This document shows, piece after piece, positions 1 through 8,668 of a stretch of 64,000 nucleotides of DNA (positions within the stretch are counted from its first letter, which is position 1; each line of letters opens with the position of its first letter). Under the pieces are notes generated by a model, which did no database searches, was not told the origin of the DNA, and was given only the letters and a program-made list of their open reading frames with translations. The stretch is from Actinomycetes bacterium (GTDB lineage: Bacteria > Actinomycetota > Actinomycetes > Mycobacteriales > Mycobacteriaceae). The translations under genes and the position numbers were made by a program. The stretch covers positions 22,190 through 86,189 of the forward strand of contig JAHZJB010000050.1 in NCBI GenBank assembly GCA_022601135.1, written 5' to 3'.

Positions 1-490
1 CGCAGCCAATGGTGAGATCCGCGCGAAGTTCGCCAGTTCCGTCCACTCCCTGATATCTGACGCCCGCGACCCGGCCGCCATCACGCACCAGACCAATCAC
101 CTCGGTGCTCATCCGGAGCGTGAAGCTTGGCTCGGCGGCGCCGGCTTCGGCCAACAGGTTGAGCAGGTCCCACTGCGGAACCATGGCGATGTAGGGATGC
201 GGCTGGCGCAGCCGCTCGAAGTCGACATACGTCACTGAGTGACCAGGGCTGACCTCGACCGTGGCGTTTCGCAGCCGATTCTGCGGCAGCGCGGTGAACT
301 GCTCCCACAACCCGAGCTCGTCGATGAGCTGCAGTGTGGTGGGATGCACAGTGTCGCCGCGGAAGTCGCGGAGGAAGTCGGCGTGCTTTTCCAGCACGGT
401 GACATCCACCCCGGCGCGCGCCAGCAGTAGTCCAAGCACCATCCCGGCCGGCCCCCCGCCGACGATGGCGCAGGTGGTCTTCTCGTTCAC
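1..490 (-). CDS. FAD-dependent monooxygenase, N-terminal part (runs off window edge)
   Basis: This is the first ~163 residues of a flavoprotein read leftwards; its 3' end lies outside the window. Residues ~9-26 carry the Rossmann dinucleotide motif GGGPAGMVLGLLLARAG, followed by VTVLEKHADFLRDFRGD, the pattern of group A aromatic hydroxylases (p-hydroxybenzoate hydroxylase fold). It should bind FAD and NAD(P)H and oxygenate an aromatic or polyketide-like substrate, which I cannot name. The GTG at 490 is taken as start; an in-frame GTG at 496 is equally possible. The upstream gene on the same strand stops at 500, so the two are probably co-transcribed. Confidence 0.75.
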   Translation of the reverse strand, partial: MNEKTTCAIVGGGPAGMVLGLLLARAGVDVTVLEKHADFLRDFRGDTVHPTTLQLIDELGLWEQFTALPQNRLRNATVEVSPGHSVTYVDFERLRQPHPYIAMVPQWDLLNLLAEAGAAEPSFTLRMSTEVIGLVRDGGRVAGVRYQGVDGTGELRADLTIGC

Positions 491-499
491 ACCCACACG

Positions 500-1279
500 T
501 TAGCCGGGTGACTCCGACACTTCTGGGTGTTGGGCGACCCACTGCCGTCCCGCCTTCGCCGTGCGGGCCAGCGCTCCGTATTCACCGAGATAGGCGGCGA
601 GGGCCCCGACCGCCGGCAGCATGGCCAGATATTTGAACGGCGCCCGCGGATGAGGGCGCCGGGCGAGTTCCTGCCCGATGGCGTCGAGCAGGCCCATGAG
701 ATTCCACAGGGCTTTCGCGATCCCCAGCGGTGTGCGCGGAATCTGCTGCGCCGCGACGTCGACGCCCGCGTCCTCGACATTGGAGACATTGGAGACATTG
801 GAGACATTGGAGAGGTCTCGGTGACACAGCACCGCGGCCAGCATGTGGACCTGCCGCTGCTCGTCCTGAACGCCTAGTTCGCGTGCCACGGCGCACAGCA
901 CGATGGCCTGGTTGGTGAAACCGATGAGGTCCTGAATCGGCAGTTGGCGCCCCACTGCGCCAAAAGCTCCGGGGAACGCCACCACCACCGTGTTCAAAGC
1001 GCCAACCCGTCGCACCCACCAGTTGATGCGGGCATCGGTGTCCATGCCGTCCCACGCCCGCGTGCCGGGTACGCCTACTGTATTGAGCACGCACGTAAAT
1101 CCGGCCGCGACTTTGTCGATCGGTCCGTCGCTCGGGCTGGGACGATGTCGCTTGAGGCCGAGCGGATCTGTTCCCCACAGCACGTCCAGCAGCGGGTGGA
1201 TTATCCGGACAGCGCGGCCCAACGTATCCTGAACGGCCGCGTCAGTGATCGTCACCTCGGGTGTGGGAAAAAGATTCAC
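500..1279 (-). CDS. Hypothetical protein with an SNV tandem repeat
   Basis: I do not recognise this family. The ~259-residue protein has moderately hydrophobic helices (around ALNTVVVAFPGAFGAVG and AMLPAVGALAAYLG) and no clear signal peptide. Roughly residues 157-168 are four exact Ser-Asn-Val units, encoded by four copies of the 9-bp unit TCCAATGTC (minus-strand reading) at 776-811, a likely site of slippage that changes length by three residues without a frameshift. The GTG at 1279 is chosen because the sequence beyond it is arginine-rich and looks non-coding; the open frame extends to 1411. It ends 10 bases before the downstream flavoprotein start and is divergent from the deacetylase. Confidence 0.55.
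   Translation of the reverse strand: MNLFPTPEVTITDAAVQDTLGRAVRIIHPLLDVLWGTDPLGLKRHRPSPSDGPIDKVAAGFTCVLNTVGVPGTRAWDGMDTDARINWWVRRVGALNTVVVAFPGAFGAVGRQLPIQDLIGFTNQAIVLCAVARELGVQDEQRQVHMLAAVLCHRDLSNVSNVSNVSNVEDAGVDVAAQQIPRTPLGIAKALWNLMGLLDAIGQELARRPHPRAPFKYLAMLPAVGALAAYLGEYGALARTAKAGRQWVAQHPEVSESPG
776..811. repeat. 9-bp tandem repeat, four copies, inside a CDS
   Basis: Four exact copies of GACATTGGA (plus strand) lie head to tail at 776-784, 785-793, 794-802 and 803-811. They encode Ser-Asn-Val units in the minus-strand protein at 500-1279. Confidence 0.95.
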
Positions 1280-1498
1280 CGTTGCATGATGCCCTGTGCG
1301 CCGATGAGCGCGACTTCGTGGTCGCGGCTCAGGCAGATTTCCGGGAGCCGGGGAACTGCGCCCACCGGCTTCACGTGCTATAAGCCGGAACACTCGCCCC
1401 GCCGCGTCCACGGCGCGGCCAAAGGTGCCGACATCGTTGGTATGTTGCGCAGGCGTCGACGACAGAGGACAAGGGGAGCGACGACATAGGGAGACAGG

Positions 1499-2491
1499 AT
1501 GGCCTCAGGTAAGGAAGCGGCGGCTCGGCTGCTCTGTGCCGTGGGCGCACCGGCAATTGCGCAGCGGCAAAGTCAAGGCCAGCTGGCGATCCTGATGTAT
1601 CACGGAGTGGAGCCCGTGGCGCTGACTCCTCCGTGCTGGCACGTCCTCGACGCCGTCGAGTTTCGCCGCCAAATGGAGTATGTGCGGGAGAGGTACCAGG
1701 TCCTTCCGCTCGTTGAGGCCCTGGAGCGGCTAGACGCGGGAACTCTTCCCGACCACGCGGCCACGCTGACGTTCGATGACGGCACCCGCAACCTCGCCGT
1801 GCAGGCCGCGCCCATCCTGCGCAGCCTCGATTTGCCGGCGGCGGTCTTCTTGTCCACCGGGCCGATGGGCACTGCCGAGACACTGTGGCCGGACCGGTTG
1901 TGGCTGGCGTTCGCCCGTACCGAACACCCCGAGGTCGATCTGACGGCGATGGGGCTGGGCCCGCATCCGCTGGACAGCGCAGCCGACCGCGGTGCCGCGT
2001 TTGCCGCAGCCGTGGATTGGTTCAAGGCGCTGCCCGATGAACAGCGGATCGAGCAGACCGAACGGCTGATCGACACCCTCGGGCAGCACGCCGACACCGA
2101 CCCCGGGCCGTTCGAGATGCTCTCCTGGCCGCAGGCCCACGACCTTGCTGCAGACGGGCTGGTGACCCTGCACCCGCACACCGTGACGCACCCGATTCTC
2201 TCGCGCTGCTCGGACGAGAAGGTGCAGCGCGAGATCGTGGACTCATGCAGGACGCTTGAGCGCGAGACTGGTTGCATGCCAAAGGTCTTCGCGTATCCCA
2301 ACGGTCGCGTTCAGGACTTCGACGAGCGCGCAAAGCAGGTGCTGCGCGGCCTGGGCGTGCGGTGGGCGCTGTCGACCGTCGAGGGCCTCGCAGACCGTGA
2401 CAGCGATCCGTTGGCCCTGCCCCGGCTGTGCATCGGCAGTGACCTTTCCTTCGCCCGCTTCCAGTTGCTGGTCTCCGGGGCGCTGACCTGA
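1499..2491 (+). CDS. Polysaccharide deacetylase family protein (NodB-like)
   Basis: A 330-residue carbohydrate esterase 4 type protein that would remove N-acetyl groups from a cell-wall or exported glycan. The early ILMYHGVEP segment (about residues 31-39), the TFDDG motif (metal and catalytic Asp pair, about residues 90-94) and LHPHTVTHP (about 222-230, in place of the usual H-S-H-T-x-x-H metal motif) are all visible. There is no obvious signal peptide; the N-terminus is only mildly hydrophobic, so location is unclear. The ATG at 1499 follows a GGGAGACAGG-like ribosome site. It converges on galE with a 5-base gap. The substituted second motif makes substrate and metal use uncertain. Confidence 0.8.
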   Translation: MASGKEAAARLLCAVGAPAIAQRQSQGQLAILMYHGVEPVALTPPCWHVLDAVEFRRQMEYVRERYQVLPLVEALERLDAGTLPDHAATLTFDDGTRNLAVQAAPILRSLDLPAAVFLSTGPMGTAETLWPDRLWLAFARTEHPEVDLTAMGLGPHPLDSAADRGAAFAAAVDWFKALPDEQRIEQTERLIDTLGQHADTDPGPFEMLSWPQAHDLAADGLVTLHPHTVTHPILSRCSDEKVQREIVDSCRTLERETGCMPKVFAYPNGRVQDFDERAKQVLRGLGVRWALSTVEGLADRDSDPLALPRLCIGSDLSFARFQLLVSGALT

Positions 2492-2496
2492 TCCGA

Positions 2497-3456
2497 TTAC
2501 GGTATGTCTGACCATGCACGCCAGGCGCTCTCGACGGCTTCGGCCAGATCGTGCCGTGACTCCCAACCGAGTGCATCACGTATCAACGCCGGGTCGGCAA
2601 CCACTTCGGCGGGGTTGCCAGGCCGCTTTGCGGTGATGTCACAAGCGAATTCGATTCCGGTGACTCGCCGTACCGCGTTGATGACCTCGAGGACACTGGT
2701 CCCGGTTCCGGTGCCGACGTTGTAGATGTCGGCCAACTGCGTGGTGTTCATACTGTCGACAACGGCGACGTGCGCGTCCGCGATGTCTTCCACATGGACG
2801 TAATCGCGGATGCAGGTTCCGTCCGGAGTCGGATAGGAGTCGCCGAAGATCTTGGGAGGCACACGCGAGGTGATCGCCCGGAATACCCGTGGAATCAAAT
2901 TGTTCTCGCCTCGGTCGGCCAGCTCCGGTTCGGCGGTACCGGCGACGTTGAAGTAGCGCAGTGCCGACCAGTTGAGCCGATGCGCCGCCGCGACATCACG
3001 AATCATCTGCTCGCACATCAATTTCGTCCAGCCGTACGGCGAGGCCGGCGCCGTCGGTGCAGCCTCGGTGACCGGGCTGGTTGAAACCACTCCGTATACC
3101 GCCGCACTCGACGAGAACAGAATGCGCGTGGTCCCGGTGGCGACCATCGCGGCCAGCACCTTGTGCATGCCGATGACATTCTCCCGGTAGTAGAACAGCG
3201 GATCAGCGACGGACTCTTCGACGGCCTTCTTCGCCGCGATGTGCACGACAGCCTCCGCGGAATGTGCCCGCAATGACGCTTCGGCGAAGCCGTCATCGAG
3301 CAGTGAACCAACGTAGAGCGGGATGTCGGTGGAGAGGCGGCTGCGACTCCCCGTGGAGAGATCGTCGAGGGCGGCAACGGCATGCCCGGCTTGCCGCAGG
3401 GCCCTGACGACGTGTGCGCCAATGTATCCGGCGCCACCGGTCACCAAGACTCTCAC
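2497..3456 (-). CDS. galE: UDP-glucose 4-epimerase
   Basis: A 319-residue extended short-chain dehydrogenase that interconverts UDP-glucose and UDP-galactose, supplying galactose for arabinogalactan. The N-terminal GGAGYIGAH is the NAD-binding glycine motif; SSSAAVYG supplies the catalytic Ser and YGWTK the Tyr-x3-Lys pair; RYFNVAGT and the C-terminal NPAEVVADP match GalE. The GTG at 3456 is chosen because it places VRVLVTGG at the N-terminus as in the family; the frame is open to 3666. Divergent from the histidine phosphatase. Mycobacteria have several GalE-like paralogues, so the exact sugar is an inference. Confidence 0.88.
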   Translation of the reverse strand: MRVLVTGGAGYIGAHVVRALRQAGHAVAALDDLSTGSRSRLSTDIPLYVGSLLDDGFAEASLRAHSAEAVVHIAAKKAVEESVADPLFYYRENVIGMHKVLAAMVATGTTRILFSSSAAVYGVVSTSPVTEAAPTAPASPYGWTKLMCEQMIRDVAAAHRLNWSALRYFNVAGTAEPELADRGENNLIPRVFRAITSRVPPKIFGDSYPTPDGTCIRDYVHVEDIADAHVAVVDSMNTTQLADIYNVGTGTGTSVLEVINAVRRVTGIEFACDITAKRPGNPAEVVADPALIRDALGWESRHDLAEAVESAWRAWSDIP

Positions 3457-3660
3457 TGCGGGCGCCTTGGAGCGAACCCGATCCGATTCACCTGTGCTGA
3501 CTGTGATGTGTTTTTGTGGACGTTCCTGGGGGCCGAACACATTTTTCCGAAGACCTCCTAGCCCTCGTAGTTTCGCAGGTTGGGGATGCGCAATCCCAGA
3601 GTTCACCAAAGTGGCAGCACCTCGGCGCCGTCTGCGGCGCACTGGCCATAGGCTGGGACC

Positions 3661-4266
3661 GTGCAATTGCTACTGGTACGGCACGCGCTGCCGCTGCGCA
3701 GTGAACGCGGGCAGGGCTCCGATCCGAGCTTGTCCGCCGAGGGCGTTGAGCAGGCGGCCAGACTGCCTGATGCGCTGGCCCGATTCCCGATCACGCGTGT
3801 TGTGAGCAGCCCTCAGGTGCGTGCCGTCGAAACAGCCCAGCCGCTGGCTGACGCGTTGGGCATCGCGATCGAGGTCGACGAGCGGTTCGCCGAATACGAT
3901 CGCGACCTGCCGCACTACATCCCCGTCGAGCAGATCGCGGCGGAGAATCCCGAGGAGATGCAGCGGCTTATCGATGGCCGCCTCCCCAGCGGCGTCGACG
4001 AAAAGGACTTCCTCGACCGAGTCACCGGCGCCGTCGACGATCTCGTCGACAGGGCCGAACACGACCACACAGTCGCGGTGTTCAGCCACGGCGGGGTGAT
4101 CAATGTCCTGCTGCACCGAATTCTGGGTACTCAGCGGCTGCTGTCGTTTCACGTCGACTACGCATCGGTGACCCGGCTGTTGTCGTCGCGCACCGGGCGC
4201 CTGGCGGTCGCCGGGGTCAATGCCACCGAGCATGTGTGGGATCTGCTCCCGCGGAATCGGCGATGA
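3661..4266 (+). CDS. Histidine phosphatase family protein (phosphoglycerate mutase-like)
   Basis: A 201-residue two-histidine phosphatase. The N-terminal LLLVRHALPL holds the catalytic RH pair (RHA in place of the common RHG), SSPQVRAVETAQPLA supplies the second conserved arginine region, and VFSHGGVINVLL near residue 141 supplies the second catalytic His. The substrate cannot be read from sequence; small phosphate esters or nucleotides are usual. The start is the GTG at 3661. The stop codon lies inside the first copy of a 30-bp triple repeat, which then fills the gap to the phosphotransferase downstream on the same strand. Confidence 0.85.
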   Translation: MQLLLVRHALPLRSERGQGSDPSLSAEGVEQAARLPDALARFPITRVVSSPQVRAVETAQPLADALGIAIEVDERFAEYDRDLPHYIPVEQIAAENPEEMQRLIDGRLPSGVDEKDFLDRVTGAVDDLVDRAEHDHTVAVFSHGGVINVLLHRILGTQRLLSFHVDYASVTRLLSSRTGRLAVAGVNATEHVWDLLPRNRR

Positions 4267-4354
4267 GCGCTGGCGCGAAGAGCAGACAGCATCGATGAGC
4301 GCTTGCGCGAAGAGCAGACAGCGGCGATGAGCGCTTGCGCGAAGAGCAGACAGC
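4261..4354. repeat. Three direct copies of a 30-bp unit overlapping a stop codon
   Basis: Copies lie at 4261-4290, 4293-4322 and 4325-4354 (period 32). All share the core GCGCGAAGAGCAGACAGC; copies two and three are identical and copy one differs at one base. The first copy carries the stop codon of the histidine phosphatase gene. The spacers are only 2 bases, so this is not a CRISPR array. Confidence 0.95.
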
Positions 4355-4375
4355 AGCAGCTGGTAGACAGGTCCG

Positions 4376-5395
4376 GTGACTGATCTCGATGGCCTCGATC
4401 TGACCGCCCTGGATCGATTCCTGCGCGAAACGGGGATTCCGCGCACCGGAGAGCTCCGCGCCGAACTCATCGCCGGCGGGCGATCCAACCTGACCTTTCT
4501 GGTTTCTGACGCTGCTTCGCGGTGGGTGCTGCGCCGCCCGCCGCTGCACGGTCTCACGCCGTCCGCGCACGATATGGCCAGGGAGTACCGGGTGGTGGCG
4601 GCGCTCGCCGGCACCCCCGTGCCGGTCGCGCGGGCGGTGACGATGCGCAACGACGACTCGGTGCTCGGCGCTCCGTTTCAGATGGTGGATTACGTTCCGG
4701 GCCGGGTGGTGCGCTACAGCAGCGAGCTCGAAGCTCTTGGTGACAGCACCACAATCGAATCCTGCGTCGACGCACTGATCAAGGTGCTCGCCGACCTGCA
4801 CTCGGTGGACCCCGACTCTGTCGGGCTCGGTGATTTCGGCAGGCCGAGCGGCTACCTGGAGCGGCAGGTGCGGCGCTGGGGTTCCCAGTGGGAGCTGGTC
4901 AAGCGTGACGAAGACCCCTGCGATGCCGATGTCAGGGCACTGCACGCGAAGCTGGCCCAGGGCATTCCGCCGCAGAGCCGGACGGCGATCGTGCACGGTG
5001 ACTATCGCATCGACAACACGATTCTGGACTCCGACGATCCCACCAAGGTGGTCGCGGTGTTGGACTGGGAGATGTCCACCCTGGGTGATCCGCTCAGCGA
5101 CGCCGCGCTGATGTGCGTCTACCGGCACCCGACGTTTCACTTGGTGAACACCGATGCCGCATGGGCCTCCGAGCTGATCCCGAACCCTGACGAGCTGGCC
5201 GAAAAATACTCACTGGCTGCCGGTCAGGAGCTGGAGCACTGGGAATTCTATATGGCGCTGGCCTATTTCAAGCTCGCTATCATCGGCGCGGGTATCGCCT
5301 ATCGGGCGCGCGCCAGCGGCGTCATCGACGACGCCGACAAAGTAGGTGACGCGGTCGCGCCCTTCATTGCGGCAGGGCTCGCCGAGCTGTCCTGA
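4376..5395 (+). CDS. Phosphotransferase family protein (ACAD10/11 kinase-like, Rv3761c type)
   Basis: A 339-residue aminoglycoside-phosphotransferase-fold protein. IAGGRSNLTFLV is the nucleotide-binding loop region, VHGDYRIDNTIL (about residues 206-217) is the Brenner catalytic loop with its Asp and Asn, and VLDWEMSTLGDP supplies the metal-binding Asp. This subgroup resembles the kinase domain of ACAD10/ACAD11, which phosphorylates 4-hydroxyacyl-CoAs, so a hydroxy-fatty-acid role is likely. From memory it corresponds to M. tuberculosis Rv3761c, named fadE36 although it is not a dehydrogenase. The GTG at 4376 starts the protein just after the repeat block. It is followed by a convergent LapA-type gene. 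Confidence 0.82.
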   Translation: MTDLDGLDLTALDRFLRETGIPRTGELRAELIAGGRSNLTFLVSDAASRWVLRRPPLHGLTPSAHDMAREYRVVAALAGTPVPVARAVTMRNDDSVLGAPFQMVDYVPGRVVRYSSELEALGDSTTIESCVDALIKVLADLHSVDPDSVGLGDFGRPSGYLERQVRRWGSQWELVKRDEDPCDADVRALHAKLAQGIPPQSRTAIVHGDYRIDNTILDSDDPTKVVAVLDWEMSTLGDPLSDAALMCVYRHPTFHLVNTDAAWASELIPNPDELAEKYSLAAGQELEHWEFYMALAYFKLAIIGAGIAYRARASGVIDDADKVGDAVAPFIAAGLAELS

Positions 5396-5428
5396 AGGCT
5401 CAACTCGCTGCCCAGTGGGACGTCGAGT

Positions 5429-5782
5429 TCACCGTGCCTTGAGGTTCTTCTTCGCCGCGCTTCGAAGCTGATGGATTCGTACCGCGCCGACCGCGACCGT
5501 GAGCAGCCCACCGGCGACCGCCGCGAACAGGATTGCCACCCCGAGTGGCTGGCTCCAGTGCCACCCCAGGAAGGCGAACTTCGTCGACTCCGTGTTCTGC
5601 GCGATGAAGATCAGTAAGACGATCAGGACGAGGAAACCCAGCGCCAGCGACCCCCAGAGGGCGGCGGCTTTGGTGAATTTGACGGCCGACTCGGGCGGCG
5701 GCGGGGTTTTCGAGGGCGGGTTCCCGGGCGACCCCGACGTCGGGGGCGGCTTTCCAGGCGATGCGGATCGATCGCTGCTCAT
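5429..5782 (-). CDS. LapA-domain small membrane protein (Rv3760-like)
   Basis: A 117-residue protein with a Pro/Ser-rich cytoplasmic head (residues 1-34), a first membrane helix around ALWGSLALGFLVLIVLLIFI, the typical NTESTKFAFLGWHWSQPLG hairpin linker and a second helix (ILFAAVAGGLLTVAVGAV), ending in a basic tail. This is the lipopolysaccharide-assembly-protein-A-like domain; in actinobacteria its role is not known. The ATG at 5782 is divergent from proX, with which it shares a ~105-base promoter region. Synteny with proX matches my memory of Rv3760/Rv3759c. Confidence 0.82.
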   Translation of the reverse strand: MSSDRSASPGKPPPTSGSPGNPPSKTPPPPESAVKFTKAAALWGSLALGFLVLIVLLIFIAQNTESTKFAFLGWHWSQPLGVAILFAAVAGGLLTVAVGAVRIHQLRSAAKKNLKAR

Positions 5783-5887
5783 GGCTCAATGATTGCCCTT
5801 TTGCCAGATGAATGAAACCACCACGCTGGTCACGATAGGGTCACCTCCAGCCCTCCTCGCAGACTCGTCTACCGAAAGGACTTTCGC

Positions 5888-6862
5888 GTGCGCAGCCCTC
5901 GGCGAACCATGCGAATCTGGACACGATTTCGGATCCTGACCGCGCTGGCGGCCCTGTTTGCACTGCTCGCGCCGGTCTTATCGGCGTGCGGAAGTTCCAA
6001 CCCACTCGGCGGTGGAGACGTCTCCGGCGACCTCAAGTCGATCGTCGTCGGGTCGGCCGATTTCCCCGAGTCCAAGATCATCGCCGAGATCTACGCGCAG
6101 GCCCTGGAGGCCAACGACTTCACGGTGGGACGGCAGTACGGTATCGGCAGCCGCGAGACCTACATCCCGGCGGTACAGGATCACTCGATCGACCTGATTC
6201 CGGAATACACCGGGAACTTGCTGCAGTACTTCGATTCCGAGTCCGACGCCACTAAACCTAACGACGTTCTGCTGGCGTTGTTCCGGGCGCTTCCCGGTGA
6301 CCTGTCGATCCTCAACCCGTCGCCGGCGGAGGACAAAGACACCGTCGCGGTGTCGTCCGAGACGGCGCAGCGGTGGAACCTCAAGACGATCGGCGATCTG
6401 GCCGAGCACTCGTCCGAAGTGAAATTCGGTGCTCCGTCGGAGTTTCTGAATCGCGCCGAGGGAATGCCCGGACTCAAGGAGAACTACGGCCTCGACGTCC
6501 CGGAGAAGAATTTCATCGCGATCAGTGACGGCGGCGGTCCGGCCACGGTGCGCGCGCTCACCGACGGCACTGTCACCGCCGCCAACATCTTCAGCACGTC
6601 CCCGGCGATCGCCGAAAACAACCTCGTGGTGCTGGAGGATCCGAAGAACAACTTCCTTGCGGCCAATGTGGTGCCCCTGGTCAGCTCGCAGAAGAAGTCC
6701 GACGAACTCAAGACGGTGCTCGACGCCGTGTCCGCGAAACTGACCACCGAGGACCTCATCAGGCTCAACACCGAGACGACAGGCAATTCTGGTATCAACC
6801 CGGACGAAGCCGCCCAGAACTGGGTGCGGGACCACGGCTTCGACGAACCCCTGCGGCCGTGA
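5888..6862 (+). CDS. proX: Osmoprotectant ABC transporter substrate-binding lipoprotein
   Basis: A 324-residue lipoprotein that captures glycine betaine, choline or a similar osmolyte outside the membrane. Residues 1-36 form a basic n-region, a hydrophobic core and the lipobox LSAC; the mature part shows the OpuAC fold signature VVGSADFPESKIIAEIYAQ, then IPEYTGNLLQYF. The GTG at 5888 is preferred because GAAAGGAC precedes it at good spacing; an ATG at 5909 would shorten the n-region only. First gene of the proXVWZ operon: 16 bases to proV. Corresponds to Rv3759c in memory. Confidence 0.92.
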   Translation: MRSPRRTMRIWTRFRILTALAALFALLAPVLSACGSSNPLGGGDVSGDLKSIVVGSADFPESKIIAEIYAQALEANDFTVGRQYGIGSRETYIPAVQDHSIDLIPEYTGNLLQYFDSESDATKPNDVLLALFRALPGDLSILNPSPAEDKDTVAVSSETAQRWNLKTIGDLAEHSSEVKFGAPSEFLNRAEGMPGLKENYGLDVPEKNFIAISDGGGPATVRALTDGTVTAANIFSTSPAIAENNLVVLEDPKNNFLAANVVPLVSSQKKSDELKTVLDAVSAKLTTEDLIRLNTETTGNSGINPDEAAQNWVRDHGFDEPLRP

Positions 6863-6878
6863 GCAGAACGGGATCGCG

Positions 6879-7979
6879 ATGATCGAATTTGCCGGCGTCA
6901 CCAAGCAGTACGCCGACGGAACCATCGCCGTCGACAACCTCGACCTCGTCGTGCCGGAGGGCGCACTCGCCGTTTTCGTCGGTCCCTCGGGCTGCGGCAA
7001 GACGACCTCGATGCGGATGATCAACCGGATGATCGAGCCGACTGCGGGCATGTTGACCGTCAACGGCGAGGATGTCACCAAGGTGGACGCGGTAAAACTG
7101 AGACTCGGTATCGGCTACGTGATCCAAAGCGCCGGGTTGATGCCGCACCAGCGCGTCGTCGACAACGTCGCCACGGTGCCTGTACTCAAGGGGGAGTCGC
7201 GCCGGGCGGCCCGCAAGTCCGCGCTCGGCGTGCTCGAGCGAGTCGGTCTGGACCCCAAGTTGGCCGACCGCTACCCGGCCCAACTCTCCGGCGGCCAGCA
7301 GCAGCGGGTCGGGGTGGCCCGGGCGCTGGCCGCGGACCCGCCGATCCTGCTGATGGACGAGCCATTCAGCGCCGTCGACCCAGTGGTGCGCGAGGAACTT
7401 CAGGCCGAAATCCTGCGCCTGCAAAGCGAATTGCACAAGACCATCGTCTTCGTCACCCACGATATCGACGAGGCCATCAAGATGGGGGATAGCGTGGCTG
7501 TCTTCGGACGTGGCGGTGTGCTGCAGCAGTACGACGAGCCCAAGCGGTTGCTGTCCAACCCCGCCAACGATTTCGTTGCCGGATTCATCGGAGCCGACCG
7601 GGGTTACCGTGGGCTGCAATTCCACCACGCCAGCGGCCTGCCGGTGCATGACATCCGTGCAGTAGACGAAGCCGGAATAGATGCCCTGGAGTTGGTGGGT
7701 GGGGACTGGGCACTGGTGACCCAGCCGAACGGCACCCCATATGGTTGGATCGACGCTCCGGGGGTCGAGTTGCATCGCTCGGGAAAAACGTTGTACGACA
7801 GCACAACCGCAGGGGGATCGCTCTTCCGTCCCGATGGCTCGCTGCGACAGGCTCTCGACGCCGCGCTGTCCTCCCCGTCGGGATTCGGGGTGGCAGTCGA
7901 CGCGGACGGTAAGCCGATCGGTGGCGTCCTCGCCGACGACGTACTCGATGCGCTGAAGAAGCAGCGGTCAGCACGTTGA
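6879..7979 (+). CDS. proV: Osmoprotectant ABC transporter ATP-binding protein
   Basis: A 366-residue ATPase that powers the ProXVWZ importer. Walker A is [10 protein letters not shown] (about residues 35-44), the signature is LSGGQQQRV, Walker B is [12 protein letters not shown] and the switch His is in VTHDIDEA. The ~120-residue C-terminal extension (after [11 protein letters not shown]) has the two-repeat look of degenerate CBS domains, which in OpuA-type ATPases sense ionic strength. It starts at ATG 6879 and its stop overlaps the proW start by four bases, indicating translational coupling. Confidence 0.93.
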   Translation: MIEFAGVTKQYADGTIAVDNLDLVVPEGALAVFVGPSGCGKTTSMRMINRMIEPTAGMLTVNGEDVTKVDAVKLRLGIGYVIQSAGLMPHQRVVDNVATVPVLKGESRRAARKSALGVLERVGLDPKLADRYPAQLSGGQQQRVGVARALAADPPILLMDEPFSAVDPVVREELQAEILRLQSELHKTIVFVTHDIDEAIKMGDSVAVFGRGGVLQQYDEPKRLLSNPANDFVAGFIGADRGYRGLQFHHASGLPVHDIRAVDEAGIDALELVGGDWALVTQPNGTPYGWIDAPGVELHRSGKTLYDSTTAGGSLFRPDGSLRQALDAALSSPSGFGVAVDADGKPIGGVLADDVLDALKKQRSAR

Positions 7980-8668
7980 CGTATCTGCTGAACAACCTCG
8001 ACACGGCGTGGGCGCTGACCGTGATCCACCTGCGGCTGTCCCTCATTCCGGTCGTCCTGGGGTTGCTGATCGCGGTGCCCCTCGGTGCGCTGGTGCAGCG
8101 GACGACGGCGCTGCGCAGGCTGACGACGGTGACCGCGAGCATCGTGTTCACGATTCCGTCGCTGGCGCTCTTCGTCGTGCTTCCGTTGATCATCCCCACT
8201 CGTATTCTCGATGAGGCCAATGTCATCGTCGCGTTAACCTTATACACAACAGCACTTTTGGTGCGCGCCGTGCCCGAAGCGCTGGACGCGGTGCCCGAAC
8301 CGGTGCGCGATGCCGCCACCGCTGTCGGCTACCGGCCGCTGACCCGACTGCTGAAAGTCGATCTGCCACTGGCAGTTCCCGTTTTGATCGCCAGCCTGCG
8401 AGTGGTGGCGGTAACCAATATCTCCATGGTTTCGGTGGGCTCGGTGATCGGCATCGGCGGCTTGGGCACCTGGTTCACCGAGGGCTACCAGTCCAACAAG
8501 AGCGGTCAGATCATCGCGGGCATCGTCGCGATCTTCCTACTGGCCATCATCATCGACACCCTGATCATGTTGGCCGGCAAAGCCCTGACGCCCTGGGTGA
8601 GAGCCCAGTCTGGAACGCCCCGCCTCACTCGTCGAGTCAAGGCCTCACCCACCCTGGAACCCGCGTGA
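7976..8668 (+). CDS. proW: Osmoprotectant ABC transporter permease
   Basis: A 230-residue inner-membrane permease with about five helices and the binding-protein-dependent transport EAA-like loop around EALDAVPEPVRDAATAVGY, where the ATPase docks. It pairs with ProZ to form the translocation path. The start is a TTG at 7976 overlapping the proV stop; no better start lies nearby. Its stop overlaps the proZ GTG by four bases. The tail after LTPWVRAQSG is polar and probably cytoplasmic. Confidence 0.92.
   Translation: MTYLLNNLDTAWALTVIHLRLSLIPVVLGLLIAVPLGALVQRTTALRRLTTVTASIVFTIPSLALFVVLPLIIPTRILDEANVIVALTLYTTALLVRAVPEALDAVPEPVRDAATAVGYRPLTRLLKVDLPLAVPVLIASLRVVAVTNISMVSVGSVIGIGGLGTWFTEGYQSNKSGQIIAGIVAIFLLAIIIDTLIMLAGKALTPWVRAQSGTPRLTRRVKASPTLEPA

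Noticed and set aside
4261..4354. CRISPR array
   Set aside because: Only three units with two-base gaps; no spacers and no cas genes.
5783..5887. Riboswitch upstream of proX
   Set aside because: No conserved aptamer core recognised; only a normal promoter-length gap.
5978..7081. Minus-strand protein opposite proX/proV
   Set aside because: High-GC shadow frame; motifs and start are on the plus strand.
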